The notes beneath the pieces are model-generated. The model made no database searches. It was not told where the DNA came from and saw nothing but the letters and a program-made list of their open reading frames with translations. Of a DNA stretch of 56,310 nucleotides, positions 20,801 through 29,200 are shown one piece after another. Both the position numbers and the translations under genes were made by a program. Source of the stretch: Synechococcus lacustris str. Tous (GTDB lineage Bacteria; Cyanobacteriota; Cyanobacteriia; PCC-6307; Cyanobiaceae); NCBI RefSeq assembly GCF_003011125.1, contig NZ_PXVC01000017.1:1-56310 (forward strand), read 5' to 3'. Position 1 is the stretch's first letter. The number at the start of each line of letters is the position of its first letter.

Positions 20801-23245
20801 ATACCCGGACCCTTTGCCAATGGAGGAACCGATATAAGCGTACGTGATGAATTAAATGCAACTACGGGCTCAACAATTAGTTTAGCTGCAACAACTAACC
20901 ATCCAACATTTGCAGTGGATATAGCTATTCACAATATCTTGGGTGTTGAAGCTTCAACTATTGGCAACCATGAGTTCGACCTAGGCTCAAGGGTTTTTAA
21001 AGATAGTTTTACAGCAGGATCTGGGTGGGTGGGAGCACAATTCCCTTACCTTTCAGCTAATCTTGATTTCAATGCAGATGCTGATCTAAAAACAAGTTTT
21101 ACAGACACTGTTGCCACTGCTGGCCTAGAAACTGCAAGCAGCCTGAAAGGCAAGATTGTTCCATCAGCAATCATAGAAAAAAATGGTGAGAAGATTGGTT
21201 TAGTTGGAGCAACAACTCAAGTAATTGAGCAAATCTCATCAACTGGCGGTGTAGAAGTAAAGGGATTTGCAGGCGATGGCAGCGAGAAAGATAATATGGT
21301 TTTGCTTGCAAGCCAACTACAACCTGTAATTGATGATCTAATAAATCAGGGCGTAAACAAGGTGATCCTCATGGCTCACCTACAACAAATTAACAATGAA
21401 AAAACCCTTGCACCACTTCTTAAAGGTGTAGATATTATCCTGGCAGCAGGATCTAATACCCGCTTGGGTGATAGCAACGACGTTGCCGTGGAGTTCCCTG
21501 GCCATGCTGCAAATTTTGCTGATAAATACCCGCTGGTGACGGCGGGCGCAGACGGGGCACCAACAGTTATTGTTAACACCGATAATGAATACACCTATCT
21601 AGGTAGATTAGTTGTTGATTTTGATTCCCAAGGCAAAATAATTCCAGCAAGCATAGATCCATTAATCAGCGGTGCCTATGCTGCCACTGCTGCAAATGCA
21701 GCGAAGGCATGGGGAGTGTCAGAAACTGAACTTACAACAACTGCTTTTGCAGAAAACAGCAAGGCAGAGAATGTTCAAGATCTAACTGATGCTGTTCAAG
21801 CAGTTATAAGTTCAAAAGATGGACAAATTTGGGGTTACAGCAATGTTTACCTTGAAGGCGAACGCAATATTGTTCGCAATCAGGAAACAAATTTAGGTAA
21901 TCTTAGCGCAGATGCAAATCTTGCATTTGCCAAATCTGTTGATCCAACAGTGGTTCTCTCCTTGAAAAATGGGGGTGGTATTAGATCACAAATTGGTTCT
22001 ATTGATGTTGTAAGTGGATCAAAAACAACCACTACCGCAAATTCCACTGCAAACAAAGTTGCAGGAGCAATTTCAACCCTAGACATTGAAAACTCCCTTA
22101 GATTTAATAATTCACTTTCGCTGGTAACAGTAACAGCTACTAAATTAAAGGAATTACTTGAGCATGGCGTTGCAGCTACACCAAATCAAGGCAGATTTCC
22201 TCAAGTTAGCGGCGTTTCTTTCAGCTACGACCTAACAAAACCAGCTGGCAGCCGCATCGTGAGTGCCACCATAGAAGATAGCGAGGGTGGAGATCTTGAT
22301 GTGGTGGTTCTGGGGGGGAATCTAGTTGGTGATCCAAACAGATCCTTCCGCATGGTTACATTAAACTTCCTTGCAGGTGGAGGCGATAGTTATCCTTTTG
22401 CCAAAGATAATGTAGGCGAAAACAGAATTGATTTGTTAAAAACTGGAGCACCAAAAACTGGTTCTGCCACTTTTGCCGACAACGGATCAGAGCAAGATGC
22501 TTTAGCCGAATTCCTTAAAACAAATTATCCAACTCTTCAAAAGACCTTTAATAAATCAGAAACCACAGACTTATTAGACACACGCATTCAAAATCTAGCA
22601 GTAAGAAGTGATGAGATAATTGATCCTGTAAGAATTGGAACAGCAGGTGACGACAATGCAATTCCAGGCCAAACAACAATTGCTGGATTTAATGGAAAAC
22701 TAGATCAATTATTCACAGGCGCTGGCAATGACACAGTTGACACGGCCATAGCAAGTGGATACGAAAATAAAATATTCGCGGGATCAGGAGTTGATACTAT
22801 TTTCGCCAGCAGTAGAGATATTATTACTGGCGGCAGCGGTAATGACGAACTTTATGCATACAATGGCGATAATAATCGTCTTAGCGGTGGCACAGGAAAC
22901 GACAACTTCCACCTTGGCAGCTCTGGCAATCGTGCCCTAGGCGGCGACGGCAACGATGTTTTCAACGTTGGTGGTGAAGCTGGCACCAACTACCTCAATG
23001 GTGGTGCCGGCGTTGATCAGTTCTGGCTAGTGAGTGGTTCTAAAGATCTGCCCGCTGCCAAACAATTCGTGATGGATTTCACTCCAGGCGAAGATAAAGT
23101 TGGTCTGCGCGGGTACACCTTTGCTGATTTGAGTTTCACTCAAGCCGGCAGCGATACCCTCCTAACCATCGCCAGCACCGCCGTTGGGCATTTCAGCAAC
23201 ACCAGTGCTAGTGCACTGAACAACGTCAATAACTTTGCCTTCTAA
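17843..23245 (+). CDS. Giant RTX protein: phytase-like propeller plus 5'-nucleotidase-like domain
   Basis: 1800 residues, no signal peptide, C-terminal calcium-binding repeats, so type I secretion is likely. Order: a choice-of-anchor I beta-propeller (about 1-250), an esterase-like-activity-of-phytase domain (about 255-700; YDPFGIDSETISIFE, NRGIEGMAYNSKDGLLYAF), return of the propeller family (about 710-930), a metallophosphatase from about 939 (LQLLHLADGEAG, GNHEFDLGS near 1039), a 5'-nucleotidase C-terminal domain (NLGNLSADANLAFA near 1349, GDSYPFAKDN near 1513), then RTX nonapeptides from about 1600. Expected role: release of phosphate from nucleotides or other phosphoesters outside the cell. 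Two metal-ligand motifs are altered (DGE for DxH; GSNT for GHxHT). Start is GTG. The last 363 bp nearly duplicate the next gene. Confidence 0.82.
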   Translation: MSLTFVGLSPATEAVNGVINLSALGANAEITAFNSKTGYGYTVGGGSGAIIVLDLRDPSKAKAVAKAAPTVTGQTLQSAAVFGNLLAVAVQNTVKTESGFVQFYNLSDPALPVHVSTVTVGALPDMVKFNADGTKLIVTNEGEPNSDYTIDPIGSISLIDTSKYSGTSPIAPAQSNVATVDFSAWNNRKEELINRGIRITGKTGVTTNLAQDIEPEAIAIAADGKTAYISLQENNAIAVLDISTTTPKITSFFSAGIQDWDRGSATAKNYSYTLSYARGNTNLPTGVQAGGLSGLTFSGTETIEGKSLDIYYSITDRGPNGAIVDGKRQFLDPTFQPTIYKLGMDRATGAVTELSKLGLKRADGTALTGLPQLSGKDDIPITASNAAIAYDPFGIDSETISIFETNIGGANKKVFAIGDEYRGQISIFDFTTGNLIQRYIPSGQKALLQTQHNVGGATPIGAETIDSLPAIYGNRWSNRGIEGMAYNSKDGLLYAFIQSPLDVDSNNDGVVAERSKSQLTRILAVNPATGAAVKEHFYFLSGRLNQDKIGDVAYDASRDVFLVMERDSSRLIDGFKHVYEVDMRGATNTLAITTATNQTTDGWLKKINVASPELLDNTLTLVDGVYKSSSADLLAAAGIKIANKVELFNLPSVGGSLGFDKPEGLTIRDDGSLVINYDNDFGLEGANGNAFTVVNFSDPALDTEDNAGGGYTPAKNHDVYGLVMPDGLATMSYKGQTYILAAGEGDDRNDFLNPDETERVSALLTAATTANATTAQKAGLTATNSARLSILKNAGDYDADGFIDQAYTLGSRSLRIFDSKGNVVFDSGSALEDLANSKGVYPVNDREDAKGVEPEMVEVAIINGRTYAFVALERTTTSLAAIFDVTNPYKPLAIDPIQFPGAKRIEGLTFLTANDKRYVIASSEDNDVVSVQETSLPTNFKLQLLHLADGEAGLLASQTAPYLAAVMEGFESSYSNNLILAGGDNFIPGPFANGGTDISVRDELNATTGSTISLAATTNHPTFAVDIAIHNILGVEASTIGNHEFDLGSRVFKDSFTAGSGWVGAQFPYLSANLDFNADADLKTSFTDTVATAGLETASSLKGKIVPSAIIEKNGEKIGLVGATTQVIEQISSTGGVEVKGFAGDGSEKDNMVLLASQLQPVIDDLINQGVNKVILMAHLQQINNEKTLAPLLKGVDIILAAGSNTRLGDSNDVAVEFPGHAANFADKYPLVTAGADGAPTVIVNTDNEYTYLGRLVVDFDSQGKIIPASIDPLISGAYAATAANAAKAWGVSETELTTTAFAENSKAENVQDLTDAVQAVISSKDGQIWGYSNVYLEGERNIVRNQETNLGNLSADANLAFAKSVDPTVVLSLKNGGGIRSQIGSIDVVSGSKTTTTANSTANKVAGAISTLDIENSLRFNNSLSLVTVTATKLKELLEHGVAATPNQGRFPQVSGVSFSYDLTKPAGSRIVSATIEDSEGGDLDVVVLGGNLVGDPNRSFRMVTLNFLAGGGDSYPFAKDNVGENRIDLLKTGAPKTGSATFADNGSEQDALAEFLKTNYPTLQKTFNKSETTDLLDTRIQNLAVRSDEIIDPVRIGTAGDDNAIPGQTTIAGFNGKLDQLFTGAGNDTVDTAIASGYENKIFAGSGVDTIFASSRDIITGGSGNDELYAYNGDNNRLSGGTGNDNFHLGSSGNRALGGDGNDVFNVGGEAGTNYLNGGAGVDQFWLVSGSKDLPAAKQFVMDFTPGEDKVGLRGYTFADLSFTQAGSDTLLTIASTAVGHFSNTSASALNNVNNFAF
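22883..23245 (+). repeat. 363 bp near-identical 3' segment, copy 1
   Basis: Matches 25773-26135 at a constant offset of 2890 bases with roughly 14 mismatches by eye, without gaps, up to and including both stop codons. It encodes the last RTX repeats and the C-terminal domain ending FSNTSASALNN and then NFAF. Upstream of 22883 the homology continues in protein but falls off sharply in DNA, which suggests gene conversion limited to the 3' ends. Confidence 0.9.
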
Positions 23246-23291
23246 AATTAGGATTGATTCTGTATGTATTGCAGAAAACACCGCAATTAAG

Positions 23292-23363
23292 TTTAACTAG
23301 TTAATATTAGTAAGATAAACAGATTGTTTATCGAGAGGTTAAAACTTAACTAGTTCTTATCCA
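23292..23363 (+). promoter_or_regulatory. Repeated TTAACTAGTT sites and Pho-box-like units
   Basis: TTTAACTAGTT begins at 23292 and CTTAACTAGTT at 23345; both contain the palindrome AACTAGTT. From 23345, CTTAACTA and CTTATCCA (23356-23363) are spaced 11 bases apart and match the cyanobacterial Pho-box unit at 8 and 7 of 8 positions. A third in-phase unit is not convincing. They lie 16-87 bases before the second giant gene. Regulation by PhoB is inference from this pattern and the phosphatase neighbourhood. Confidence 0.35.
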
Positions 23364-23378
23364 TCATCTTTCTTTCCC

Positions 23379-26135
23379 ATGAGCACCACTCCAAAGACAA
23401 TCGGTCAAGTAACAGCCCTAATTCCTGAGGCAAGCACTGCCAATGATGCCTTTGAGCGTATTGATGGCAAGAGTGGCGATACGGCGTTTCCCTATGCAAA
23501 ATTCAAAACATTAGCTACTGTTGGTGAAATTGATCCAGTAACTAAAAAAGCTTTAACCGGCTACCCAGACGGCAATGCAGCCTGGCTAAAAGATAACGAC
23601 ACAGTTCGTGTTGCATATCAGAGTGAATCATATGCAACGATGTCGAATCAAACATATGGCTGGGAAATGAGCAACGGTGTTAAATTTACCGGATCACATA
23701 TTCATACAATTGATTACGATCGGGCAAAATTTGCAGATTTTCTAGACAACGGCTCCTCAGCGAGCGAAATGTTTAAAACATCGGGCAATCTTTTCAATAA
23801 AGTTTATAACGTATTTGGCCAAGAAGTTGTCAAGAAAAATACTACCAAAACTGATTTAGCTGCTAAATGGGGAAACCAAACCAATCCCGATGGCACATTA
23901 GTTGAATTTATTGCAGGTAGCCCTGCAAGCGGCACAACGGCTGCTGTTAAAGACATGCGCCTAACTGAAGGCGATTTCTTCTTCCATTCATTCTGTGGAT
24001 CTTGGTACGAACCAGCTAATAAATACGGCACTGAAATTGGCTTCAAAGATGATATTTGGCTAATGGGAGAAGAATGGAATATCGGCAGAAGTATGTTTGC
24101 AGATCCTGATGGCACTGGCCCCTTAACTGGTACCGACGTAGCCAATGGCACCATGGGCCTTGCTTCCATGGTTGTGGATGTTAAAAACGGTGTTGCCTAC
24201 ACGGCACCGGCCCTAGGCCAAGCAGGCTATGAAAAATTAATGCCAATAAATCCTGGCAATAAAGATTTCGTAGTAATTGTTGCCTCAGGATACAACCACG
24301 ATATGCAGGTTGCTCCTCTTAAAGTTTATGTTGGCCGCAAGGGTTTAGATGCAGCAGGTAATGCAATTACTGATTCTGCTAATCCAAGGGATAAATTTCT
24401 AGCTAATAATGGTTTGCTTTACGGGCAACTTTATGGCATGGCAGCAAGCGCTGTCACCTATCAAACACTTGGCATCACAACTGTTGATGCAGATGCCAAG
24501 ATGCTTGATGCATATCTCACCAACAAAGCAGCACCAGCAAATTTTGATGCCCGCTTCTACCCAACTAACTTTCGTTGGAATGGATTTGACACTCCAGAAG
24601 CTGTAAAAGACACTGAAATTTTACTTTGGCAGAAAGATGGGGATATCCCTACTGGTGGAACAACAGCCGAGGCAAATCTTCAGCCCACTGGTTATACGTA
24701 TTTTAATAGCGACACGAAAGTTGAGCATCCAGCGGCCGATCCAGATATCACTAAATCACGCTACTTTCAAAATCACACCGCAACGGGTGGTTTATTAGCA
24801 ATTGATTTCACAAGCTCAATCCTTGCAGATTTAAACTTAACTAATAACGACAAAGACAACAATAAGTTACCCGACTATTTATCTGCCAAAGTTACTCGTG
24901 CACTCGCTGGAGTTGATGGCGCCCTGAATGTTGATGTGGGTGGCAAAGGTGTGGCTCACTTTGACGCAACAGTTAATCCAACAGGAGCAAAAACAGCTTC
25001 AATTCATGTGGGTGCAAACAAAGCTCAATTGGTAGCACCAGACGGATTACTCTGGACCAAATCATCAGATGGCGATGTTCTAATTCTTGATGAAGATTCC
25101 GGAAATGCCTATGGAGAGAGAAAGATTGCCCTCGTAGTTAATCCCACCACGTTAAATGTTACGCCTGATGGCACTGGCTATTTTATCGCTCAAGCTGGTG
25201 GCTCAAAAAACCCTCGCGCAACAGATAAAGTTGCGGCAATGGAAGGAACCTATCAATCCGCCAGAGGAGCTGAATTTTCTGGCTCATGGGACGTAACTGC
25301 ACTTGTTGCCCGTAAAGACAATGGTAGTTTTTATTCCACTGAAGAACTAAAAGGGGGAGGCGCTCAAATTGTTGAACAATCTCGCCCATTATCAGAACAC
25401 CTATTCATTGGTGTAGTTCAACAACCGGGTGAATCAGGTGGCCAAGTAGCTGCACAGAAGGCAGATTATGGCGGTCAAATATTCCAATTCAGTTTGGATC
25501 TTCCCAATGTGGCTCCTAAACCAGTGTTGGGGACCACAGGCGACGACAAACTGCTGGTAGCAGATGCAAGCAAAGGTGCAGCAATGATAATGAATACAAT
25601 TATCACAGGAGCAGGAAACGACGAGGTTGAAATCGCAGCCAACCGTGGTTTTGAAAATAAAATATTCTCTGGCTCTGGCGTAGATACTATTTTTGCCGGA
25701 ACACGCGACGTAATCACTGGTGGCAGTGGAAACGACGAACTTTATGCCAATGGTGGCAATGGAAACCGCTTAAGCGGCGGCACAGGAAACGACAACTTCT
25801 ACCTTGGCAGCTCAGGCAATCGTGCCCTAGGCGGCGACGGCAACGATGTTTTCAACGTTGGTGGTGAAGCTGGCACCAACTACCTCAATGGTGGTGCCGG
25901 CGTTGATCAGTTCTGGCTAGTGAGTGGTTCTAAAGACCTGCCCGCTGCCAAACAATTCGTGATGGATTTCACCCCAGGCGAAGATAAAGTTGGCCTGCGC
26001 GGATATAGCTTTGCTGATTTGAGTTTCACTCAAGCCGGCAGCGATACCCTCCTAACCATCGCCAGCACCGCCGTTGGACATTTCAGCAACACCAGTGCAA
26101 GCGCACTGAACAACACCAATAACTTTGCCTTCTAA
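23379..26135 (+). CDS. Large RTX-type secreted protein, possibly distant PhoX-like phosphatase
   Basis: 918 residues, no signal peptide. The N-terminal 720 residues are not confidently assigned. Segments such as VRVAYQSESYATMSNQTYG, FFFHSFCGSWYEP, DDIWLMGEEWNIGR, GYNHDMQVAPLKVYVGRK and LDEDSGNAYGERK recall the layout of PhoX/DUF839 proteins (a CxGS-like loop, a GEEW acidic pair, a late acidic loop), but the match is by impression. RTX repeats follow from about residue 735 (GAGNDEVEI, GGSGNDELYA, GGDGNDVFNV), then the same C-terminal domain as the previous gene. Location between two genes with phosphatase domains supports a phosphorus-related role; this is inference. Export would need a type I system, not in this window. 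Composition is AT-rich like its neighbours. Confidence 0.75.
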   Translation: MSTTPKTIGQVTALIPEASTANDAFERIDGKSGDTAFPYAKFKTLATVGEIDPVTKKALTGYPDGNAAWLKDNDTVRVAYQSESYATMSNQTYGWEMSNGVKFTGSHIHTIDYDRAKFADFLDNGSSASEMFKTSGNLFNKVYNVFGQEVVKKNTTKTDLAAKWGNQTNPDGTLVEFIAGSPASGTTAAVKDMRLTEGDFFFHSFCGSWYEPANKYGTEIGFKDDIWLMGEEWNIGRSMFADPDGTGPLTGTDVANGTMGLASMVVDVKNGVAYTAPALGQAGYEKLMPINPGNKDFVVIVASGYNHDMQVAPLKVYVGRKGLDAAGNAITDSANPRDKFLANNGLLYGQLYGMAASAVTYQTLGITTVDADAKMLDAYLTNKAAPANFDARFYPTNFRWNGFDTPEAVKDTEILLWQKDGDIPTGGTTAEANLQPTGYTYFNSDTKVEHPAADPDITKSRYFQNHTATGGLLAIDFTSSILADLNLTNNDKDNNKLPDYLSAKVTRALAGVDGALNVDVGGKGVAHFDATVNPTGAKTASIHVGANKAQLVAPDGLLWTKSSDGDVLILDEDSGNAYGERKIALVVNPTTLNVTPDGTGYFIAQAGGSKNPRATDKVAAMEGTYQSARGAEFSGSWDVTALVARKDNGSFYSTEELKGGGAQIVEQSRPLSEHLFIGVVQQPGESGGQVAAQKADYGGQIFQFSLDLPNVAPKPVLGTTGDDKLLVADASKGAAMIMNTIITGAGNDEVEIAANRGFENKIFSGSGVDTIFAGTRDVITGGSGNDELYANGGNGNRLSGGTGNDNFYLGSSGNRALGGDGNDVFNVGGEAGTNYLNGGAGVDQFWLVSGSKDLPAAKQFVMDFTPGEDKVGLRGYSFADLSFTQAGSDTLLTIASTAVGHFSNTSASALNNTNNFAF
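25773..26135 (+). repeat. 363 bp near-identical 3' segment, copy 2
   Basis: Second copy of the segment at 22883-23245; most differences are silent or conservative. It encodes the terminal RTX repeats and probable secretion signal of the 918-residue protein. Strong conservation of only the export-related tail fits concerted evolution of the secretion signal. Confidence 0.9.
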
Positions 26136-26163
26136 TTAAGCACCATCCATTAATTGGCTGATA

Positions 26164-26190
26164 TTCCCCCCTTATCAGGGGGGATTTTTA
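26164..26190 (+). terminator. Rho-independent terminator after the 918-residue gene
   Basis: A perfect CCCCCC/GGGGGG stem (26166-26171 with 26178-26183), loop TTATCA, extended by one T-A pair and followed by ATTTTTA. It lies about 30 bases after the stop codon and 38 bases before the next giant gene, so the third gene probably has its own promoter in the short AT-rich remainder. Confidence 0.8.
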
Positions 26191-26227
26191 TAATTTAGTA
26201 ATTTACCATCAATCACCAAGTTTAACC

Positions 26228-29200
26228 ATGCCTGCACTGTTTAGCACCAGCTATAGCCAAGATTTCAATAGCTTGGCTGCAAGTGGAACACTTAATGCAT
26301 GGGAAAATGATACAACCATTCCTGGTTGGCATTTATTTCGTCAACCAGCAAGCACCCCCGTTGCGATTACTGCATATAACGCCGACACAGGTGCCATTAG
26401 CAGCGGAAGTTTTTATAGCTTTGGGTCAACAGGCAGTAGCGAACGTGCTTTAGGCGGTTTAGCTTCAGGGGGTACTTACTTTGGTGGACCATTATCAGCG
26501 GCGGTAGCCGGCTGGATAGCTCTTTCACTTAAAAATCAAAGTAGTTTCAATATCAGTTCTCTAACTATTGGCTTCAGTGGTGAACAGTGGCGAAACGGTG
26601 GTAACGCAGAAACACAAAGTATGTTGATGGAATATGGCTATGGCACTAATTTTAGTGACGTAACAACTTGGAACAAACCAGCAAGTTCATTTAAAAACTT
26701 CACATCTCCCATTGCCACCACAGCAGCAGCGGCCGTTGATGGCAATAATGCAGGTAAAATATCAAGCCTTGGTGGTAACCTCGATCTAACAGCAACCCCC
26801 TGGACCCCAGGATCTAACCTTTGGCTGCGCTGGATAGATAATAATGATTTCGGCAGTGATCACGGCTTAGCTATTGACGATGTAAGCATAACAACTTCAA
26901 CAACTCCTACGCCTACACCTCCTGCAAGTGCGGATTATTCAAATGATCCACTTAAGCCAACCGTAATTTCACTCAACGGGTCAGCCGCAGCATTTAAAAC
27001 ATCTATTTCAAACAACGTTACAGGCACATCAGACGTAGCAGACTATGTAACTTTTGAGGTCCCCGCAAACCAAATACTGTCTTCTATTAAATTAGCATCA
27101 TACACTTCCACAGATAGCAAAGCATTTATAGGTCTACAATCTGGTAAAGAAATAACAGCGTCTGCATCAAACGCAACTCCACTAAAGGGCTATAGTCATT
27201 TCGGAACTGCCTCGGAAGCAGCAACTGCCAAAGTTGGCGAGGATTTAATTTCGAAGTTTGGTGGACCATTAACTGCTGGCAATTACAGTTTATGGATACA
27301 GCAAATTGGCGCATCTACAGACTACTCTTTTGACCTACAACTAAGCGATGCTCCCGCATCACTTCCAGTTATTTCAATAATTGCAACTGATGCCTCTTCC
27401 GGTGAATTTGGCGATGCCGCCAGCCTACGAATCAGCCGCACTGGTTCAACCACCTCTGCATTAGAAGTGCAATTGAGCTTGCGCGGTGGAGATGCGCTAG
27501 CCACAAATGCCGATCTAAAAACTCCATTGCCCGCATCGCTAACAATTCCTGCCGGTGCAGCAAGTATTGATTTAGCTATTGAAGCATTAGATGATGCCGT
27601 CAGTGAAGCCACTGAAAATCTAATAGTTGAAATTAAAGCTGCTAACACATACAGTATTTCAGAAACAGCTGGCAACGCAACAGTAGCAATCATTGACAAC
27701 GACAGAATTAGCAAGATTTCTGAAATTCAGGGCAACTCAACTGCTACACCACTACTGAATCAAAGTGTTACAATTAGCGCTATAGTAGTTGGTGATTTCC
27801 AATTAACAAGCGAACTAGGTGGCTTCTTCCTTCAAGAAGAGATTAGTGATTGGGATACTAGTTCCTTAACTTCTGAAGGTATTTATGTAGCCTACCCGCT
27901 CTCAGGCACCAACGCTAATGTGGTAATTGGTGATCGTGTAATTCTCACTGGAACTGTTGGTGAACTCTTTAATCAAACCGCTATTACCACTGTTAATGCT
28001 CTAAAAGTAGACTCCCAAGCGCGCTTAGTTGACACACAGCGTGTAGATGTTCCCAACCTACTAGCTCAACGCAATAATAGCCTTGATCTAGAGCCCTTCG
28101 AGGGCATGTGGGTACGCTTTCCCGAGAAATTAACTGTTAATGGCTTATATGGTCAATTCCGTTTTGGCGAAATTGAATTAAGCGCTGGTGGTTTACCCCA
28201 GCAACCCACTAATGTGATGGCACCTGGTGCAGCTGCTTATGCAGCAGAGCTGGCTACAGCTAAGCTTGAATTAGTTTTAGATGATGGCAGCAACAGTAGC
28301 TATCGAGCCGCATCTGCAGCAACACCTGCCGCACCAGTACGCGATCAATTACTGCGACGCGGAGATAGTATTAAAGCCGTAGAGGGAATCATTAGCTACG
28401 GTTTTGATAAGTACCGCCTGCAACCAACTACAACACTTTCATTTACAACAGAAAACCCAAGACCAGCAGCTCCAATTGCAGCAAAAACTGGAGAAGTAAG
28501 GATCGCAAGTTTTAATGTATTAAATACATTTAGCACACTAAATACAACCGGAGCCCTAGTGGGGAACACGGGGCTAGCTCCTAGAGGTGCAAACACAGCT
28601 GAAGAGTTAGAACGGCAACTCAACAAACTTACGGTTGCACTTAATGGCTTAAAAGCAGATATTATTGGTTTAATGGAGTTGGAAAACGATTCAGATGATA
28701 AAACCCTGAAAACAATTGTTGATCGCCTCAATGCGTCCCAAGCCAGCGGATCCACAGCCAACTATAGCTTTATACCCACGGGAACAATTGGAACAGATGC
28801 AATAAAAGTTGGTATAGTATACAACAATAAAGTTGTTACACCGTCTACAAATGGCAAAGCGATCTTATCCGATTCAAGCTTTACTGATCCACTCTCAAGT
28901 GGCGTATCTAAAAATCGTCCAGCTCTAGCTCAAGCATTTAGCGAAACAGCCACTGGCGAAGTTGTTAACGTAGTAGTAAATCATCTCAAATCAAAAGGTG
29001 CAGGGGGAGATACGGGGCTTGATGTGGATCAAAAAGATGGCCAAGCTGCCTTTAATGCAACCCGCACTGCTGCAGCCAAAAAACTACTTGATTGGATCTC
29101 CACCAAACCAACGGGTAATAGCGATGCTGATTGGATAATCCTGGGCGATATTAATGCCTATGCAAAAGAAGATCCAATCAAGGTTTTTGAAGCAGCTGGT

